64,000 nt of DNA, taken from the NCBI GenBank assembly GCA_027422505.1, contig JAPQWV010000124.1, positions 992,001 through 1,056,000 on the forward strand. Direction: 5' to 3'. The notes below the pieces were generated by a model. That model was not told the DNA's origin and did no database searches. It saw nothing but the letters and a program-made list of their open reading frames with translations. This DNA comes from Craterostigma plantagineum. Its lineage: Eukaryota > Streptophyta > Magnoliopsida > Lamiales > Linderniaceae. Below, one piece after another: positions 14,787-27,700 of the stretch; the stretch's first letter is position 1; each line of letters starts with the position of its first letter. A program made the translations under genes and the position numbers.

Positions 14787-17700
14787 TCACCTCGGCCCAG
14801 AAAGTTCGTCTGCTCGAATATTCGAAGTCGAATCTGCAATGATCCAATCGGTGTTGGGGTGATGGGCGTGATGATTGTACTCTTGCCTGAACATCTCTTC
14901 CTTTTGCCACTCTTCCCACCTCTCGGCTAAGCCGTCTCCTTCGAGCATCCTTACAACCTCAGACATCTTAGGACGCTCCGAAGGAGAGTTTTGGGTGCAA
15001 AGTAGGGCGACTTGGATGAGTTGCTCCACTTCTTCGTCTATGTAGTTTCCCCTGAGATCCGCGTCGACCAGCGTTTCGAGCTTTTTCTCCTTCAGTAGTC
15101 CCTTAACCTATTACATCAGGCAGCAATGAGTTTCGCTAAAAACTAATTTTTATGTTTGGTTGATCAACGAAATGGATGATCTTAAGAAAATGAGTAAGTT
15201 TAAAGTTAAAACCATGGAAAAGCAATAGATAGTGAAAATAGGTGAAAAGCCTAGGTTGAAAGCTAAAACCATGAGATAGATGATGTACAGAAAAGACTAG
15301 TTTAACGCCAAAACCATGTAAGGAATGGTGATGAAAGAGACTAGTGAAAATTATTTTCTCTTTAGTTTTCATTTCCTCACCACTTTCCTCGAGATCCAAA
15401 CGCAACCATAAAGCCCACAAGCTTAAACACAAAGGGAATATATTATAATTTAATTTTATATAATTATATTTCCAACGCGCCACCTCACATTTAGGCTGAT
15501 TTCTTCCTTATCATGTCTTAGACGTGGAAATTGTTTCTCGGAATGGGCGGTCGTGAGGATTCGCACCCATAACCTCCTAATCTGAGCTCTAATACCATAT
15601 TCAATGACCATTTCATCTATAAGCTTAAGCTTAAAGGGAAAGCCCATTATATTTTAACTTTATATATTTTATTTCCAACAATCAAGGAAATCAGTTAGAA
15701 AGGAAGCATATGCCATACTTAAGTACTCACCCAATCGAGAAGCATGACGTCATCGTCGTTGGCAAGCCTGGCGAGGTCGAAGGCCCTCTGGCCCGTAATG
15801 AGCTCGAGAAGCATCACACCATAGCCGAAAACGTCGGTTTTCTCGGAAGATTTGCCAGTGGAAAGGTACTCGGGAGCTATGTGGCCTATGGTCCCACGCA
15901 CGGCGGTGGTCACGTGGGTGTCTTTGTAGTCCATTAGCTTAGCCAACCCAAAGTCGCCCACCACCGCTTCGAAATCTTCGTCCAAGAGTATGTTCGCGGC
16001 TTTTACGTCTCTGTGGATGATTTTAGGGTCACAGTGGTCGTGCAAGTAAGCTAATCCCCTCGCAGAACCCAATGCGATTCTTTTCCTTATTGGCCAGTCG
16101 AGAGGAGGCTGAGTTTCGGGCCTCTCTGTGCATAAAAGAATCATTACAAGTGATAGGGCAAATGCGTTATTACAAGATTTTTCGGCCCTAGGAATATCGT
16201 GATTAAGGTATTGCGTGCAAATATTAAATAATGTGACACAAGCATATTCGTTTCGATGATTTTGTGCGTCTGTGTAGCTGGGAAATGACATGATGAAGAA
16301 ATGCGAACAAGTCTAAGCAATGATATGCCTAAGTTTTATCAAAGAAAATACTGTCTTTGGCAAGAAATTTCACAGTCAATTCAACAAAGATTTCAAAGTA
16401 AATCAAGAAAAAGGAGACCCTTCATCACATAACCGATTGATGATTGATTCTTCGAAATTGAGCACGCAAAACAAATAGATTATCACCGCATCGATTGAAA
16501 TGTTAAATTTTTCACAATCTAATCTTGCCTCACTATGAATAAATTTTAAGAAAACCATACACACACACATATATATATATGTGTATGTGTGTATGTATAT
16601 ATACGCAAGAGCAATAATGGAAATACCTCTTAAGCACGAAGCAACGCTCCCATTGGCCATATAAGGATAAACGAGCAGCCTCTCAGTTGGTGTCATGCAA
16701 AAGCCACGCAGCCTAAGCAGGTTTCGATGAACGGCCATGCTTATCATTTCCACTTCCGTTTGAAATTGCAATTCGCCCCTTGAGTTCGTTCTTCTTTCAA
16801 TCTCTTCACAGCAACAAGAGAACCATCCGCCAAACGTCCTTTGTAAACCTTGCCAAACCCACCTCGTCCAAGAATATGCCTATTGCTAAAGTTATCTGTT
16901 GCGACCTGTAGTTCGCGAAGTGAAAATCTCTTGAGCTGTCCCAAGTGAACTTCGGGATCCTCCTCAGCTGCAACAATAATCAAAACAGTTAATATTGAGG
17001 ATGAAGATGAGCAAATGCAATCTAAGGCGAATTTGAAATTCATTTAGTCACCTGGAACATCAAAGAAGTGATCTTGGGGCTTCCTTCTTCTATAGTATGC
17101 CAGAGCTATCGCCGGAGCGGCAAATAGAAGGGCTGCTCCGGCGGCTACACCTCCAGCTATTGCCCCAGTTGCGCTGTTTCCAACTGTAAATCGTAGAATA
17201 TATGAGGGCTTAAAATCATTAACTGTGAAATAAATAAAAAATTAAACAAAATGCTGATCTAAATTGATGAGCATGTGAAGTGGACATGTAGAGAAAAAGT
17301 TGTCCCAAAGAGCGTTTGAGTAACCTCGAGAAGCTGGAGTTGATGGTGGGAGCGGTGGAGGTGGTGATACTGGCAGAGGTTCCAGGGGATTATTGGCAAA
17401 ACTAATACATAAAACAATAAATTTAGTAGAAACTAGAAACAGATGAGAATTTTGTAATCACGATATAAATATGAGGAATTAAGAACGAAAAGGAACCTTA
17501 TAGGAGTGAACAGTTGAAAAGATCCATTGACAGGGATTTTTCCCGTGAGCCGGTTGCTTGAAAGATCACTGAATTTTCAAGCAAAGAAATGGATAATAAT
17601 TTCACCCAATATGACGGAACCAAAAAAGTAACTCAATATATCAGAGGAAGAATGTCAAATACTTACAGAACTTGAAGAGTCGTTATAGTAGTCAGAGAAA

Positions 17701-18979
17701 TAGGAATTGTACCGCTCAAGCTATTATTGTTCAGCCTCCTGCGTGGTTCATAATGTAAATAAATCTAATTGATTTTACGCAGGCCACAGATTAAGAAAAA
17801 ATAGTACTTGGAATCAGAAGAAAAAGCAGAAGCACCAGTGGAACTCGTGAAAGAATAATTACAAAACTGAAAGAAAAAACAAACAAACAAAGACGGCTGA
17901 AACAAATTCAACTTAGAGAAGACCCATACAAGAATCGAAGCTTCTGCAGCTTGCCCAATGAGTCAGGTATAGGACCACTGAGGCTGTTCAGATAAAGATC
18001 CAAGCTCACCAAGTTTGTCAAGTTCCCAACCTCATTTGGGATTCTTCCACTTATGTTATTACTGTAAAGCTCCCTGTAAGAGAGAGAAACGTTACATTGC
18101 TGCCCATTTTTAAACTTCCATTTTGTGAAGCGGTAAGTAGGGAGTGACAATTGTGGCAAGTTTTTTCAGCTCACTTCTATCAAATTATGTTTCAACTAAG
18201 TACATGACTGAATTCAAGTCTTATAACATAACGACTTGGTAAGAAAACTCAAACTTACAAGTACTGTAAGACCTGGAGAGAACCAAGCTGTGGCACAAGC
18301 TGTCCAGACAAATTTGCATTGCCGAGATCGCTGGACAAAGGAAAGATTTACGCAACGAATAAAATTCCATTAACCCTATGAGATGAGAAAACAGAACATA
18401 CGTCTTTCAAGACGTTGTTGTATATGTGCTTACACTCGGGTAACCAAATTGTCGCTATTGCATGTGACGTGGAACCAAGTACATGGATTGACAAGCGTTG
18501 GATCCCAACTCTGAAGAACGTTGTTAGGATCTGCCAAATTACTCTTCAACGCATTCAAAGCGTCGCCTGAATAAACACAAATCACAGTAAATACCAAGAA
18601 CAACTCAATAGCCCACACTTTAGGATATGGAATAAGCTAAACCACATGAATTCGACAAAGAAGTCCGTACGAGGCCGTATTAAACAGGCTAGCATCATTG
18701 AATGCAATGGATGATAAGCAATCACATCACCATTAGCCAAATCATACGGACAAGAAAACCCAACTTGCGCATTAACTGCACGGATACTCCCCATAATAGA
18801 AAAAAAAGAACAAAAACAAAAATCAAGCATTTAACTTAACCATCAGGCAACTAAAAGTCATCACACAATAAAAAAAAAAAGAGAAAGAACAAACCTTCGG
18901 CGTTGGAGGCAACCCGCGAGAATCTGACCAAAACCAGAATAAAGCAGTTAATTATACCGTACACAGCTGACCGATCCAT
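14787..18979 (-). pseudogene. SERK3/BAK1-type receptor kinase, copy B, frameshifted in kinase exon
   Basis: Eleven exons: 18979-18895, 18566-18434, 18330-18259, 18073-17930, 17738-17667, 17568-17497, 17401-17325, 17183-17052, 16967-16627, 16125-15731, 15107-14787. Signal peptide and LRR exons are intact (MDRSAVYGII..., [10 protein letters not shown], LRRs, FANNPLEPLPVSPPPP, then TM). Exon 9 is 341 nt where the frame needs 342: the run at 16776-16779 has four C (copy A has five at 10700-10704). The frame is lost just after [13 protein letters not shown], before the HRD and DFG motifs. With that one base the gene would encode about 614 residues, equal to BAK1 (615). Downstream exons show canonical [12 protein letters not shown] and an intact tail. 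As written, it encodes a membrane-anchored LRR ectodomain without a working kinase. Either a recent lesion or a homopolymer assembly error; otherwise a better candidate for the functional BAK1 than copy A. Confidence 0.85.
15420..15612 (-). mobile_element. SINE-like unit in SERK copy B intron 10
   Basis: Same family and orientation as the units in copy A. An A-box remnant ATGGTATTAGAGCTC (complement of about 15584-15598), a B-box-like ATGGGTGCGAATCCT (complement of about 15556-15570) and the CGACCGCCCATT tail are visible. It sits in the same intron, so it probably predates the gene duplication. A separate stretch at about 15148-15408 in the same intron has weak GTTTGG-type inverted ends and may be another MITE. 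Confidence 0.5.
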
Positions 18980-19178
18980 GAGCTGTTCTTAAATCGCCCA
19001 AACCCTCAACCCTAGATTCTCAATCCAAAAACATAAAACCTTGCGAACGCTACGCAATCATCGCTCGACCTGAACTAAAGTACTCGCGACCGAATCTCAG
19101 AAGTCAGCTACAAGATTAATAGATGTTGAAAAGGTTGAAACTACATGATTTTTGCACCTATGAATCCAAGTGTAAGTG

Positions 19179-19219
<41 letters not shown>

Positions 19220-19515
19220 CTGTGGTGTTGGGAGTCGTTTGCAGATGAATAGAATAGAAAGATGAATGAATGGCTGGTCAAAGGTTCTGCGTTTTACTGA
19301 GAATTAATTATTACAACAGTTTTCAACATAATATAATGTTTTTCTATAACGATAATAATTGTGAACAGGGAAAAAGACGGTAAGTGGGCATTTAATAATT
19401 ATTATATAAATAGTGGTTTCGGTCGCTTGATGAAAGTAATATTCGGTTGAGATTTGTTTTTCTTTTTCAGGTCGTAGATATTTATTACATTACTACCATA
19501 TTTATCAATATTTAT

Positions 19516-19955
19516 GGGTGAATCTATAGAAAAATACCCAATTGGATAAAATTTTACACATAGGTACTCATGTCAGAAAATATACAGATAGGTACGCAAT
19601 TTAATTTTTACCAGTTTTTTTAGTCATGTCGTACCTTTCTGTGTGTATATTGCCATTGCGTACCATAACACGTTGATATAAGGTACCTAATTATATCATA
19701 CGTCGTACCTAAGGCATACTTGTGTGTTACATAGAGCGTACCTAAATTAATCATACGTAGTACCATTTTCTGTTATATAGGGTACCCAAATGTGTTGATA
19801 TAGGGTACCCAAATGTGTTGTATGGTGTACTTTCGGGGATCGGGTACCTATGTGTAAAAAAATTATTCTGTTAGGTACCTATATATAAAAAAATCGTTCA
19901 GGGTACTAAATTACAAGTTTTATCCAACTAGGTACTTATGTGTAGAGATCCCTAT
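19516..19955. mobile_element. GTAC-rich element with imperfect terminal inverted repeats
   Basis: Between the ends, GGTACC/GGTACG-type words recur at short intervals. The left end contains CCCAATTGGATAAAATTTTA and the right end, reverse complemented, contains CCTAGTTGGATAAAACTTG, so the termini are inverted copies at roughly 70 percent. Related sequence flanks the transposon at 30263-31021. No coding capacity. Superfamily not identified. Confidence 0.5.
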
Positions 19956-21514
19956 TATGATACTTTTATTTTTTTCCTCTTGTTTTCTATAGATAATCAT
20001 ATAGGACTATAGGAGTATTCGTTTATATCTTTGCTATTATTATGTGCTAGTTAAAAGTATATAGCAACAATGCATTTGCGACCTTTCGTATCACTCTTTA
20101 AAACAGGAGTTAATTACGGGTCAAAAATAATATCCCAAGTCAACCCGAAATTTCAAGTCAAGCCAGCTTTAATTAATTACACCTTATCTGATTAACATAT
20201 GATTGATTTCCAGGCGAAAAAAGTCTCATATCAAGCAACTATACTGATTTGAAGTTATCCTTTTTTCCCGAAATGAATCGAATGTAATTAGGACATTATT
20301 AAATACATCAATTTCGGGCTAACGGGTCGGGTTAAAGAATGGGTCAATAAACGACAATGGGTATGGCCCACATTCACACGCGCCGTCAACCAATAGTTAA
20401 GACTAAGAGATGGAAACTGACTCAGATAGCGAAAGCTCTCATATTATGACTTATAAATATCGTGCGCATTTTTTATTTTTTTTCTTGTGATTTTAGACCT
20501 TGAGGAAATCGGAAATTGCGAAATATCTAATATATATTTCACGTAATTTTAAGAAAAAGTAGTTATTATTTATTTAATGGAAATTTGTAAACATTAGAGG
20601 AATTGGATTCATGCGCTAAATATATATATAATATATTCCACTAGGCAGTGCTAATGCAATGTGTCTATTCGTCCACCACTAAAGCCAGCTAACATCATTA
20701 TACACGTGCGATAACTTTTTTGTTTTCAATTTAATTTTTGTAGGAAGAAGTAAAACCTAATATCTCGAATTCAGAAGCATAATTATTGTTAATGTTTGTT
20801 GATAGCGAAACATTTGTACTGATAATAATAATATGCAGCGTTCCACTACTTGTTCTTATGGTCAGATACAATTTTTTTTACTTCTTAATTGCGTATTATT
20901 CCCTTTTCTCTGTAATTATATAAACTACTATGTTAGCAAATTCCGATGTGTGTGCTTTGGTCCAATACGAAGATATATGCAATATTATATATATTCATAG
21001 AGTTATTTCAATTTAATATATATATGATATGATGATTCTATTTTAATCAAGAAATCTTTTGAATTATATAATGGGAAAAATGGTTATATTGTGGTTTGAG
21101 TAGAATATATGAGAAAGTTAAAGATTAAATTGTAATTAAGCATGATAAAATTGATATACCATATTAAATGGGGCGGTCAGTCTAATGTATACTCAAATTG
21201 TATAATAGGAAGATAATATACCCTCCGAAAAAATAACAGGAAGATAATATAGCTATGGGAACTTGATATGACGTGTAAGGCCCAATAGTAAGAACACCTT
21301 ATGGCTTTTTATAAGATTATTGGGCCGAAAGAACTCGATTCGTCAATACATGATATGATGTAAGTTTTAGTCCAAGCACGCATATAGTTATCCATACTAT
21401 ATTATATTTAAACGCTAGAGGTGTCTAAAATATGTCCATTGATCCCAATACAAAAACTGTTTTGTCCCTTTATTTTTCATTTACATAACTGATTTTGCTC
21501 ATTTTTGGGCGGAC

Positions 21515-21885
21515 CGATGACATGCTCGTTTTACAGAAATGACACATCATTAAAATAATCCAACTTGGCGCAATGTCAGAAATTAATTAAACAAAAAAAC
21601 AAAAAAATATCTGTAAAACAGGCATGTCATCGGTCCGGCGCCACATCGGACCTTCCGAAACAAAAATCGGTCACGTGTGTGACACGTGGTGTATTTTGGG
21701 AAAAATCAGGTATAAAAATCGGTCACTTGTGTGGCACGTGATGTATTTTGGAGGAAAAATCAGGTATAATGTTTGTAAATTGCACAACTCTATAACTTAC
21801 TGTCCCTGTAATGCCACATCCTAAATTAGCGGTCCATGTAATGCCACATCCTAAATTAGCTGTCCATATAATGCCACACCTAAGT
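21515..21885. repeat. 28-bp inverted repeat followed by two sets of tandem repeats
   Basis: GGCGGACCGATGACATG near 21515 recurs inverted near 21640 (CATGTCATCGGTCC), with CTCGTTTTACAGA also inverted, around a spacer of about 65 bp. To the right, a unit of about 60 bp starting AAAAATCGGTCAC is repeated twice and includes CACGTG-type cores. A unit with AATGCCACATCCTAAATTAG is repeated about three times. Probably a degraded transposon end. Confidence 0.55.
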
Positions 21886-23267
21886 TACGGGAACAAAAAA
21901 ATAATTAAACCTTTCTATAATTATATCACATAGGCATATCTTTGTCTTCAAATGATTAATAGCCAACTGTCTCACCTAACGTTGAGGCGTTTTAAGAAAC
22001 TAATTCGATCGAAATAGATATTTAGACTTCACAACGAAAATGTATGTCGTGCATGAAATGAGTCTCATTCAACCCTTTTTTTTTTCAAATAAAGCTAAAT
22101 TAATACACATTACGCATATATGATCAATTAACATATACATACCAACTGCCAACAACATGATTGTAACATCAACCGTTTCAATGATTATCACGGCCCATGG
22201 ATATTATTAATAATGTAAATTCATCTTAGTATATACTAATGCATGAATAATCTTGATTAGTCGGATCATATTTTGAGGAATACAGTGATGTTGTATAGGG
22301 AATTAGGGATAAATAAATCATATCGGTATAAATATTTTGCTTTAGACTGGGTAAAAAATTGTTCGTCTATTGGGAGTTAATAACTACGATTTTTAATCTT
22401 CGACTACTCAAGTGCCAGCTCTATTTCAAGTATTTTAATATTAGGGATCCATATGATTGCTGCTTTTTTAATATCAGTGAAGTTTTTTGATATACCACTG
22501 TACGTACTTTTACTTCGGATCGATGTTATAGAGTCCCATCTCAATCAAATGGGGTGCAATGCAATAAATGGAACGTCGATATTTGAAACTTATTCTAAAC
22601 TTACTGATTAATACGTGTGAACTAATCACCAAGTAAATTTAAAATGGCACCTAATGTATTAAAGAAGATCAAAATTTTAAATAAATGTTATACATGTCAA
22701 TTTCATGTACCGCTATTTTCGGCTCGCCATTAGTTTGGATAATTATGGATACTACCGTATTTACAATAATATAAAAGAACAATATTAATTTCTTTTATCA
22801 CAATCATATCGGCAAACTCGCATCACTTGAAGTCCGTAAAAATGTACATATTATATAAGGCAAACTAAAACACATATTATATTACTCATTCAAAGGTAAA
22901 GCCAAGGGCTCAATAAAAAGTCCACTTGGTAGTTAAGAGCTATACATGCTTATAATACATACAGTTGAAACCTCATTAAATAAAAAAATGAACGGTCGCT
23001 TCTTCTAGTTTCTGGAGCTATCACTTATTTATCAATTAATTAGCTTAATACATTTCCTTTTTTTCCTCTTCTTCAAGTCATGATCAAAGTCACCTAACCC
23101 TCATGTGATTACATTTAAAGTTTTGTGTCGGTTTTATACAAAAAATAATCATAAAACTAGCTTAAAATTCCAAGCAAGCAGACTATAGAACTTATCATTA
23201 TATAAAGCCACGCGAACCCATTGTGCTCCAAAGCCATTCTCAACAATCACATATATATTAAAAGAAA

Positions 23268-24426
23268 ATGAGGGTCAATAATTCCCTCCCTCTATTATAT
23301 TCTTTGTTCTTATGCTCGTCTCTTGCAGTAATTAGTCTCTGCTATGCTGACGAAACGACACCGTTCGAGGTTGTTGGCTCCGCCGAATGCGCTGACTGTA
23401 AGGAGAATAACCTTAAACCAAGCCTCGCTTATTTAGGTTAGCCGTACACACAAAGTCATTACATACACTATAAATTTATATTTTGTAAGTACATATGATA
23501 TCTATGCACGGTAGTGTACGTTGCACTTGAAATGCATATATATAGAGATGTGTTCACCTTGTGTAAGAACCTATTATGTGTTATAATTGGTGCCACATCA
23601 ACACGAAAAGTGTCAAACATTGCAACGTAAAAGGTGTCAATCAGCTACACATCGCCTCCCATGTTGATATATGGCATATGTAGACGTAGCATCAATATCA
23701 ATACCACGTAAGAAATGTTCACAAAATAGTGCTCACCATAGCGAGCACTACAAGATTTTCCATAAAAATATATATACATATTAAATTGGCATAATATAAT
23801 TAATTCGCAATTGTATAGGACTTGGCGTGACGATCGATTGCAAACTCAAGAACGGAGGGATTAGCAAGCGAGTAGGGGCAGGCCGACTCGACGCAGACGG
23901 CAACTACAAAGTCTCAGTCGTCCCGCAAGAATTCGCCGACGCGGACGAATGCTACGCTCAGCTACACAGCGCGTCCGACGCCCCTTGCCCGGCCCATGAC
24001 GGTTTGCAAGCCCATAAGATTGGGCCCAAGGCCCAATCCAAAGCCCAATTTGGGCCGGCCCAAAACATAAAATTCTCCGTCGCTCTTTGCACCTCCGAGT
24101 TCTTGTGGGCCCACCACTTCAAGAAGAAATTCCCGCCTTTGAAGAGCTTTGGCCACCCTTGGCTCCACAAGCCCATATACAAACCGCCGACCGTCCCTAT
24201 ATATAAGCCCAAGCCCAAGCTTCCTCCGGTGCCTATTTACAAGCCCATAGTAAAGCCATTGCCACCGCACGTGCCTATTTACAAGCCGCCGGTCTATAAG
24301 AAGAAGCCATGCCCGCCCATACCGAAAATATTACCTCCAGTCCCTAAAATCCCGCCGAAGCACTTCGACCACCCTAAGTTGGGACACTTGCCTCCACTTC
24401 CTCCGACGATTCCTCACCATCCATGA
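23268..24426 (+). CDS. Ole e 1-domain proline-rich cell-wall protein (PRP2/PRP4-like)
   Basis: Two exons, 23268-23436 and 23819-24426, joined in phase to give 258 residues. The N-terminus has a hydrophobic signal peptide ending near CYADET. Residues about 30-125 form a Pollen Ole e 1-type domain (EVVGSAECADC, GVTIDCKLKNG, ECYAQLHSAS, CPAHDGL). The rest is a Pro/Lys/Tyr-rich tail with PVPIYKP-type units and a HPKLGHLPPLPP ending like that of Arabidopsis PRP4. Such proteins are secreted to the cell wall, where the tyrosines may be cross-linked. A TATATAAAG box lies about 60 bp upstream. AATAAAAG at about 24524 is a likely polyadenylation signal. A second Ole e 1/Pro-rich gene follows 1.5 kb downstream. 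Confidence 0.88.
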
Positions 24427-24994
24427 TCGAAGGCATACGAATGAGGGAGGCATTTGATTATGAAAGTCGCCTGCTTCATTTGTTTTTATTGTTGTTGTTG
24501 TTTGACTTATGTGGCCGGTGTGAAAATAAAAGACTGTAGAAGGGTTTGTCGATAAAGTGTGAGAAAATTGTCTGCGTGTATCTATTCTCTGGCTTGAAGT
24601 TCAAGTTTAGATTGGTGTCATATATGTATTTCGACGTTTGTTGTCAAATATGTATTTGTGACGGACGCTTTTTACCTTGAAACATGGTAGTTTAGACTCA
24701 ACGAAAACTATGGTCGTCTCATAGCCAACAGTGAGGGTCAGCTTATTTCAGACTTAAAATTGGGCATTTTGCGGGGATACCTTCGTAGCATGAACTGGTC
24801 TCAATTAACAATTTGCATAGTAATAACAAACGATGGCATATATTCAAACTTAAAAAAACTAATACATTATCTTAAAGTTTTTAAGTGAAGTAATCATTGA
24901 TAACCATTTATAGCACGGAGTATCAAACTCAAAAGAGTTTACCGTTTTTCTTAAATCATGCACGTTAGGATGGGAAATATAGCTTACCTCAACC

Positions 24995-25274
24995 TCTATA
25001 CTATTTAATTAAGCTCGACGGCTTGATATAAATCATCAATTAGTCATTCAAATTAAGCTTTAAAAAATAAATAATAAAATTAGAAAAAACTACAGACTAA
25101 CTTTAATTATTATTTTTAGTCATCCCACATTTAACTTTACGATAAATGAATTTACTTTTTATTTTACTTACAAATATATATTATTAAATTTAAATTATAA
25201 TCTCTATTAATTATTTTAAATTAAATTTATATATGATTTATAGCACGCGCATTTGAGTGTGGGAAAAGTACTAG
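24995..25274 (+). mobile_element. 280-bp non-autonomous Helitron-like element
   Basis: Starts TCTATACTATTTAATTAAG, an exact fit to the plant Helitron 5' motif TCTMTAYTA. It ends with a GC-rich hairpin-like stretch (GCACGCGCATTTGAGTGTG) followed by GTACTAG, a CTRR terminus. The flanking bases are C and C rather than A and T, so decay or a boundary shift is possible. The 3' end is related to that of the ALD1 intron element. No coding capacity. Confidence 0.55.
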
Positions 25275-25950
25275 CATAATTTATTGAGTGCATCAGACCT
25301 TTTCTTTCATCAATCACCGGTGCTACAACTTTACGATTCTCACCACTATTTGGTACAAAATGGTATTTAAGACTACAAAAAAGAGCAAAGCCACTGGGAT
25401 CTCAGATCATATAGCATGTAATCAGTCACAGCACATTGGAATTAAATTACTAAACAGTTATTTTTTTTCCTGGAAAGTCTTGTACCTAAAAAGATTACCA
25501 ACCTAACAATACGGATTTGAGGGGCTTGAGGCCTTCTTAAAATCAACATTCTTCATAGGTTATTCTAATTCTAGCACTTGGCAAGACAAGAATCAAGCAT
25601 CTAAATATAGCTTTAGGTTAATAAAATCAGATCTACACATTATTGAAATTGAGTAATCATTACGAGAATATGTAGCATTCACCTACTAAGATGGACTACT
25701 TAATAACCAGAGAAAGAAGGTGCCGTGGATATGTTTCGTATCATCATCAACAAAGCCGGCGGCATTACATACCACCTCCTCTAACTCTACAGCACGTAAA
25801 TACACATTGGGTCCTCTTAAAACCCACCCAAAAAAAAGAGGGGAAAAAAATTGAAAATCCAAAAGGAAAATCACATTATAAATTCAACATCTTTCACTTG
25901 ATGCTCATACACTACAGCTACATTCCCTGGAAAAATTGTCTTGAACAATA
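25275..25950. promoter_or_regulatory. upstream region of the second proline-rich gene
   Basis: AT-rich DNA without a credible gene. The open frames at 25288-25506 and 25691-25951 show no recognisable domain. The latter runs into the start region of the next gene and probably reflects its promoter and leader. Confidence 0.35.
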
Positions 25951-27700
25951 ATGATAAATAAGCTCGAGCCCTTTTATTTTGCAGCAGTATTCTTACTGCT
26001 AACTCTCAGCCTTAGCCACGGCGAGAATGAGACGATGGTTAGCATAAGTGGCGCAGTTTACTGCAGCAGTTGCACTAGAAATGGACTCATAAGCAGCAGC
26101 CAAGCACATTCAGGTTCTTTTTTTTTCGTTTTTCTAACAGTATTCTATTGACATTATAAGTTGGGCTTTGTGTCACGTCGGATAATTCAAGCTCTTCTAT
26201 CCACTTAATTTATCGAAAGACTATGTCCTCCTATTACCAATTGGTTTTGGAAATGACCCCTCGATTTTTAATATATTCGACTGTAGTCCCAATGGCTTGA
26301 GGACTGATATTTCATTCCTTGGGTCACGAGTTCAGATTCCATGACTATCGTACTAGTCACATCCTCGGAGTGTGTGGTGAAAAAAAACAAACCTATATTC
26401 GTCCGTTGGACTCACTTTTTGCAAATTTCTTACAGGGCTCAAAATCTTAGTCCACTGTAAGACTGCGGACGGCGAGACGAAGGCAGAAGAGGACGGTTTT
26501 ATAGACAGGGACGGGAAATTTACCGTGAGTTTATCTGCAGGGGAAAACTCGACGAACGACAAGTGCTTTGCGAAGCTTCAGAGCACTTCTTCGCCTTCGT
26601 CGTGCCCTATAAAGTACGAGGAAACGGCGACGGTCGAGATTTTAGTCTCTCGGGGGGGAAAAGCGTACGACGATAAGCCGACTCTCGTGCCCATCTCGCC
26701 CGTCACTTGCCAGTCGGCGTTCTTCTGGCCCTTCATCAAATGGCACCCTTTCCCCAACATCACGGGCGTAGGGCCCGCACCACCGAGCCCGTCATTTGCT
26801 CCTCCACCGGAGGTCGCCGGAGCTACTCCGCCGGAGGTCGCCGGAGCTACTCCGCCGGAGGTCGCCGGAGCTCCTCCGCCGGAATTCGCCGGAGCTCCGC
26901 CGCCGGAGATTGAAGATCCGGCGAGCCCACCTGAACCTGAGATAGATAACATACCTCCGCCTCCTCAGGTGGTGGTTGAGCCTATTCCCCCGCCCACACC
27001 TGAGATTGTAAGCCCGGCCACTCCACCGTCGCCGGCGGTACAACCACCTCCGGCGCCGGCGCCGGCGCCTTCGACGCCGTCTCCGGCGGTCGACCACCCC
27101 ATCCGACAGCACAAACCTAAGCTTCTAAAGCCAATTTCTCCACCATCTCCGATCCTACCACAAACATCACCGCCGCCAGCACTATCTCCGGCGGCTGACC
27201 AGCCAATTCCACCTCCCAAACCTAAGTTTACAAAGCCAATTATTCCTCCACCGTCGACACCAAAGTTTCAAGCTCCAAAATCTCCGGCGAACCCCAGCCA
27301 AGCTCCACCACCACTAACAAGCCCGCCCTCCGATGAACCTACAAATCCACCCCCGACACCACTTAAAGAGCCCAAATTCAAGCAGCCCTATGCTCCGCCG
27401 ACTCCAATTTTACCACCACCGTCGCCGGAAATTAAAGACCCAAAATTAAAGAACCCAATAGCTCCTCCACAAACGCCGGCGTCATCGCCCCCTCCAATTT
27501 TGGCCAAGCCACCTAATCTTCCGCCGGTTCCAAAGCCAATTTCGCCGCCTGCTTCAGAGGGAGCGTCGACGCCGCCGATTTACGTAAAGCCAGGTCCCAT
27601 CCCAAGGCCGCCGCCGGTTCCTAAGCTACCACAAATCCCTAATATGCCGAGAAGGTACTTCAATCCGCCGAAGACAGGGCCACAGCAGCCAATCCACTAA
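25951..27700 (+). CDS. Ole e 1-domain protein with long proline-rich (extensin-like) tail
   Basis: Exon 1 is 25951-26113 and exon 2 is 26436-27700, together 475 residues. A signal peptide is evident (FYFAAVFLLLTLSLSHG). Residues about 30-135 form an Ole e 1-type domain: SISGAVYCSSC, ILVHCKTADGET, CFAKLQSTSSPSSC. The last 340 or so residues are Pro-rich, with about four PPEVAGA-like octapeptides encoded by a 24-bp tandem repeat (about 26815-26900), then many PPPP and KPxP blocks. Likely a secreted, hydroxyproline-rich wall glycoprotein. It is a tandem relative of the gene at 23268-24426: same domain order and the same intron position (after a Gly split G|GN), but the tail is almost Tyr-free. 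The intron holds a weak SINE-like B-box near 26325-26340. Confidence 0.85.

Larger units (their letters stand above)
18980..23267. other. long AT-rich spacer with repeats, no gene seen
   Basis: Holds the copy B leader and promoter, including a GA/CT microsatellite at about 19171-19220 (CT on the sense strand, about 190-240 bp before the ATG). A GTAC-rich inverted-repeat element lies at about 19516-19955 and a repeat cluster at 21515-21885. The right end is the promoter of the first proline-rich gene, with TATATAAAG at about 23199-23207, about 60 bp before its ATG. No open frame over 70 codons looks real. Confidence 0.5.

Noticed and set aside
26578..27219. Several Gly/Arg-rich open frames antisense to the proline-rich gene
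   Set aside because: CCG-rich proline codons leave all frames open; no independent start or domain.
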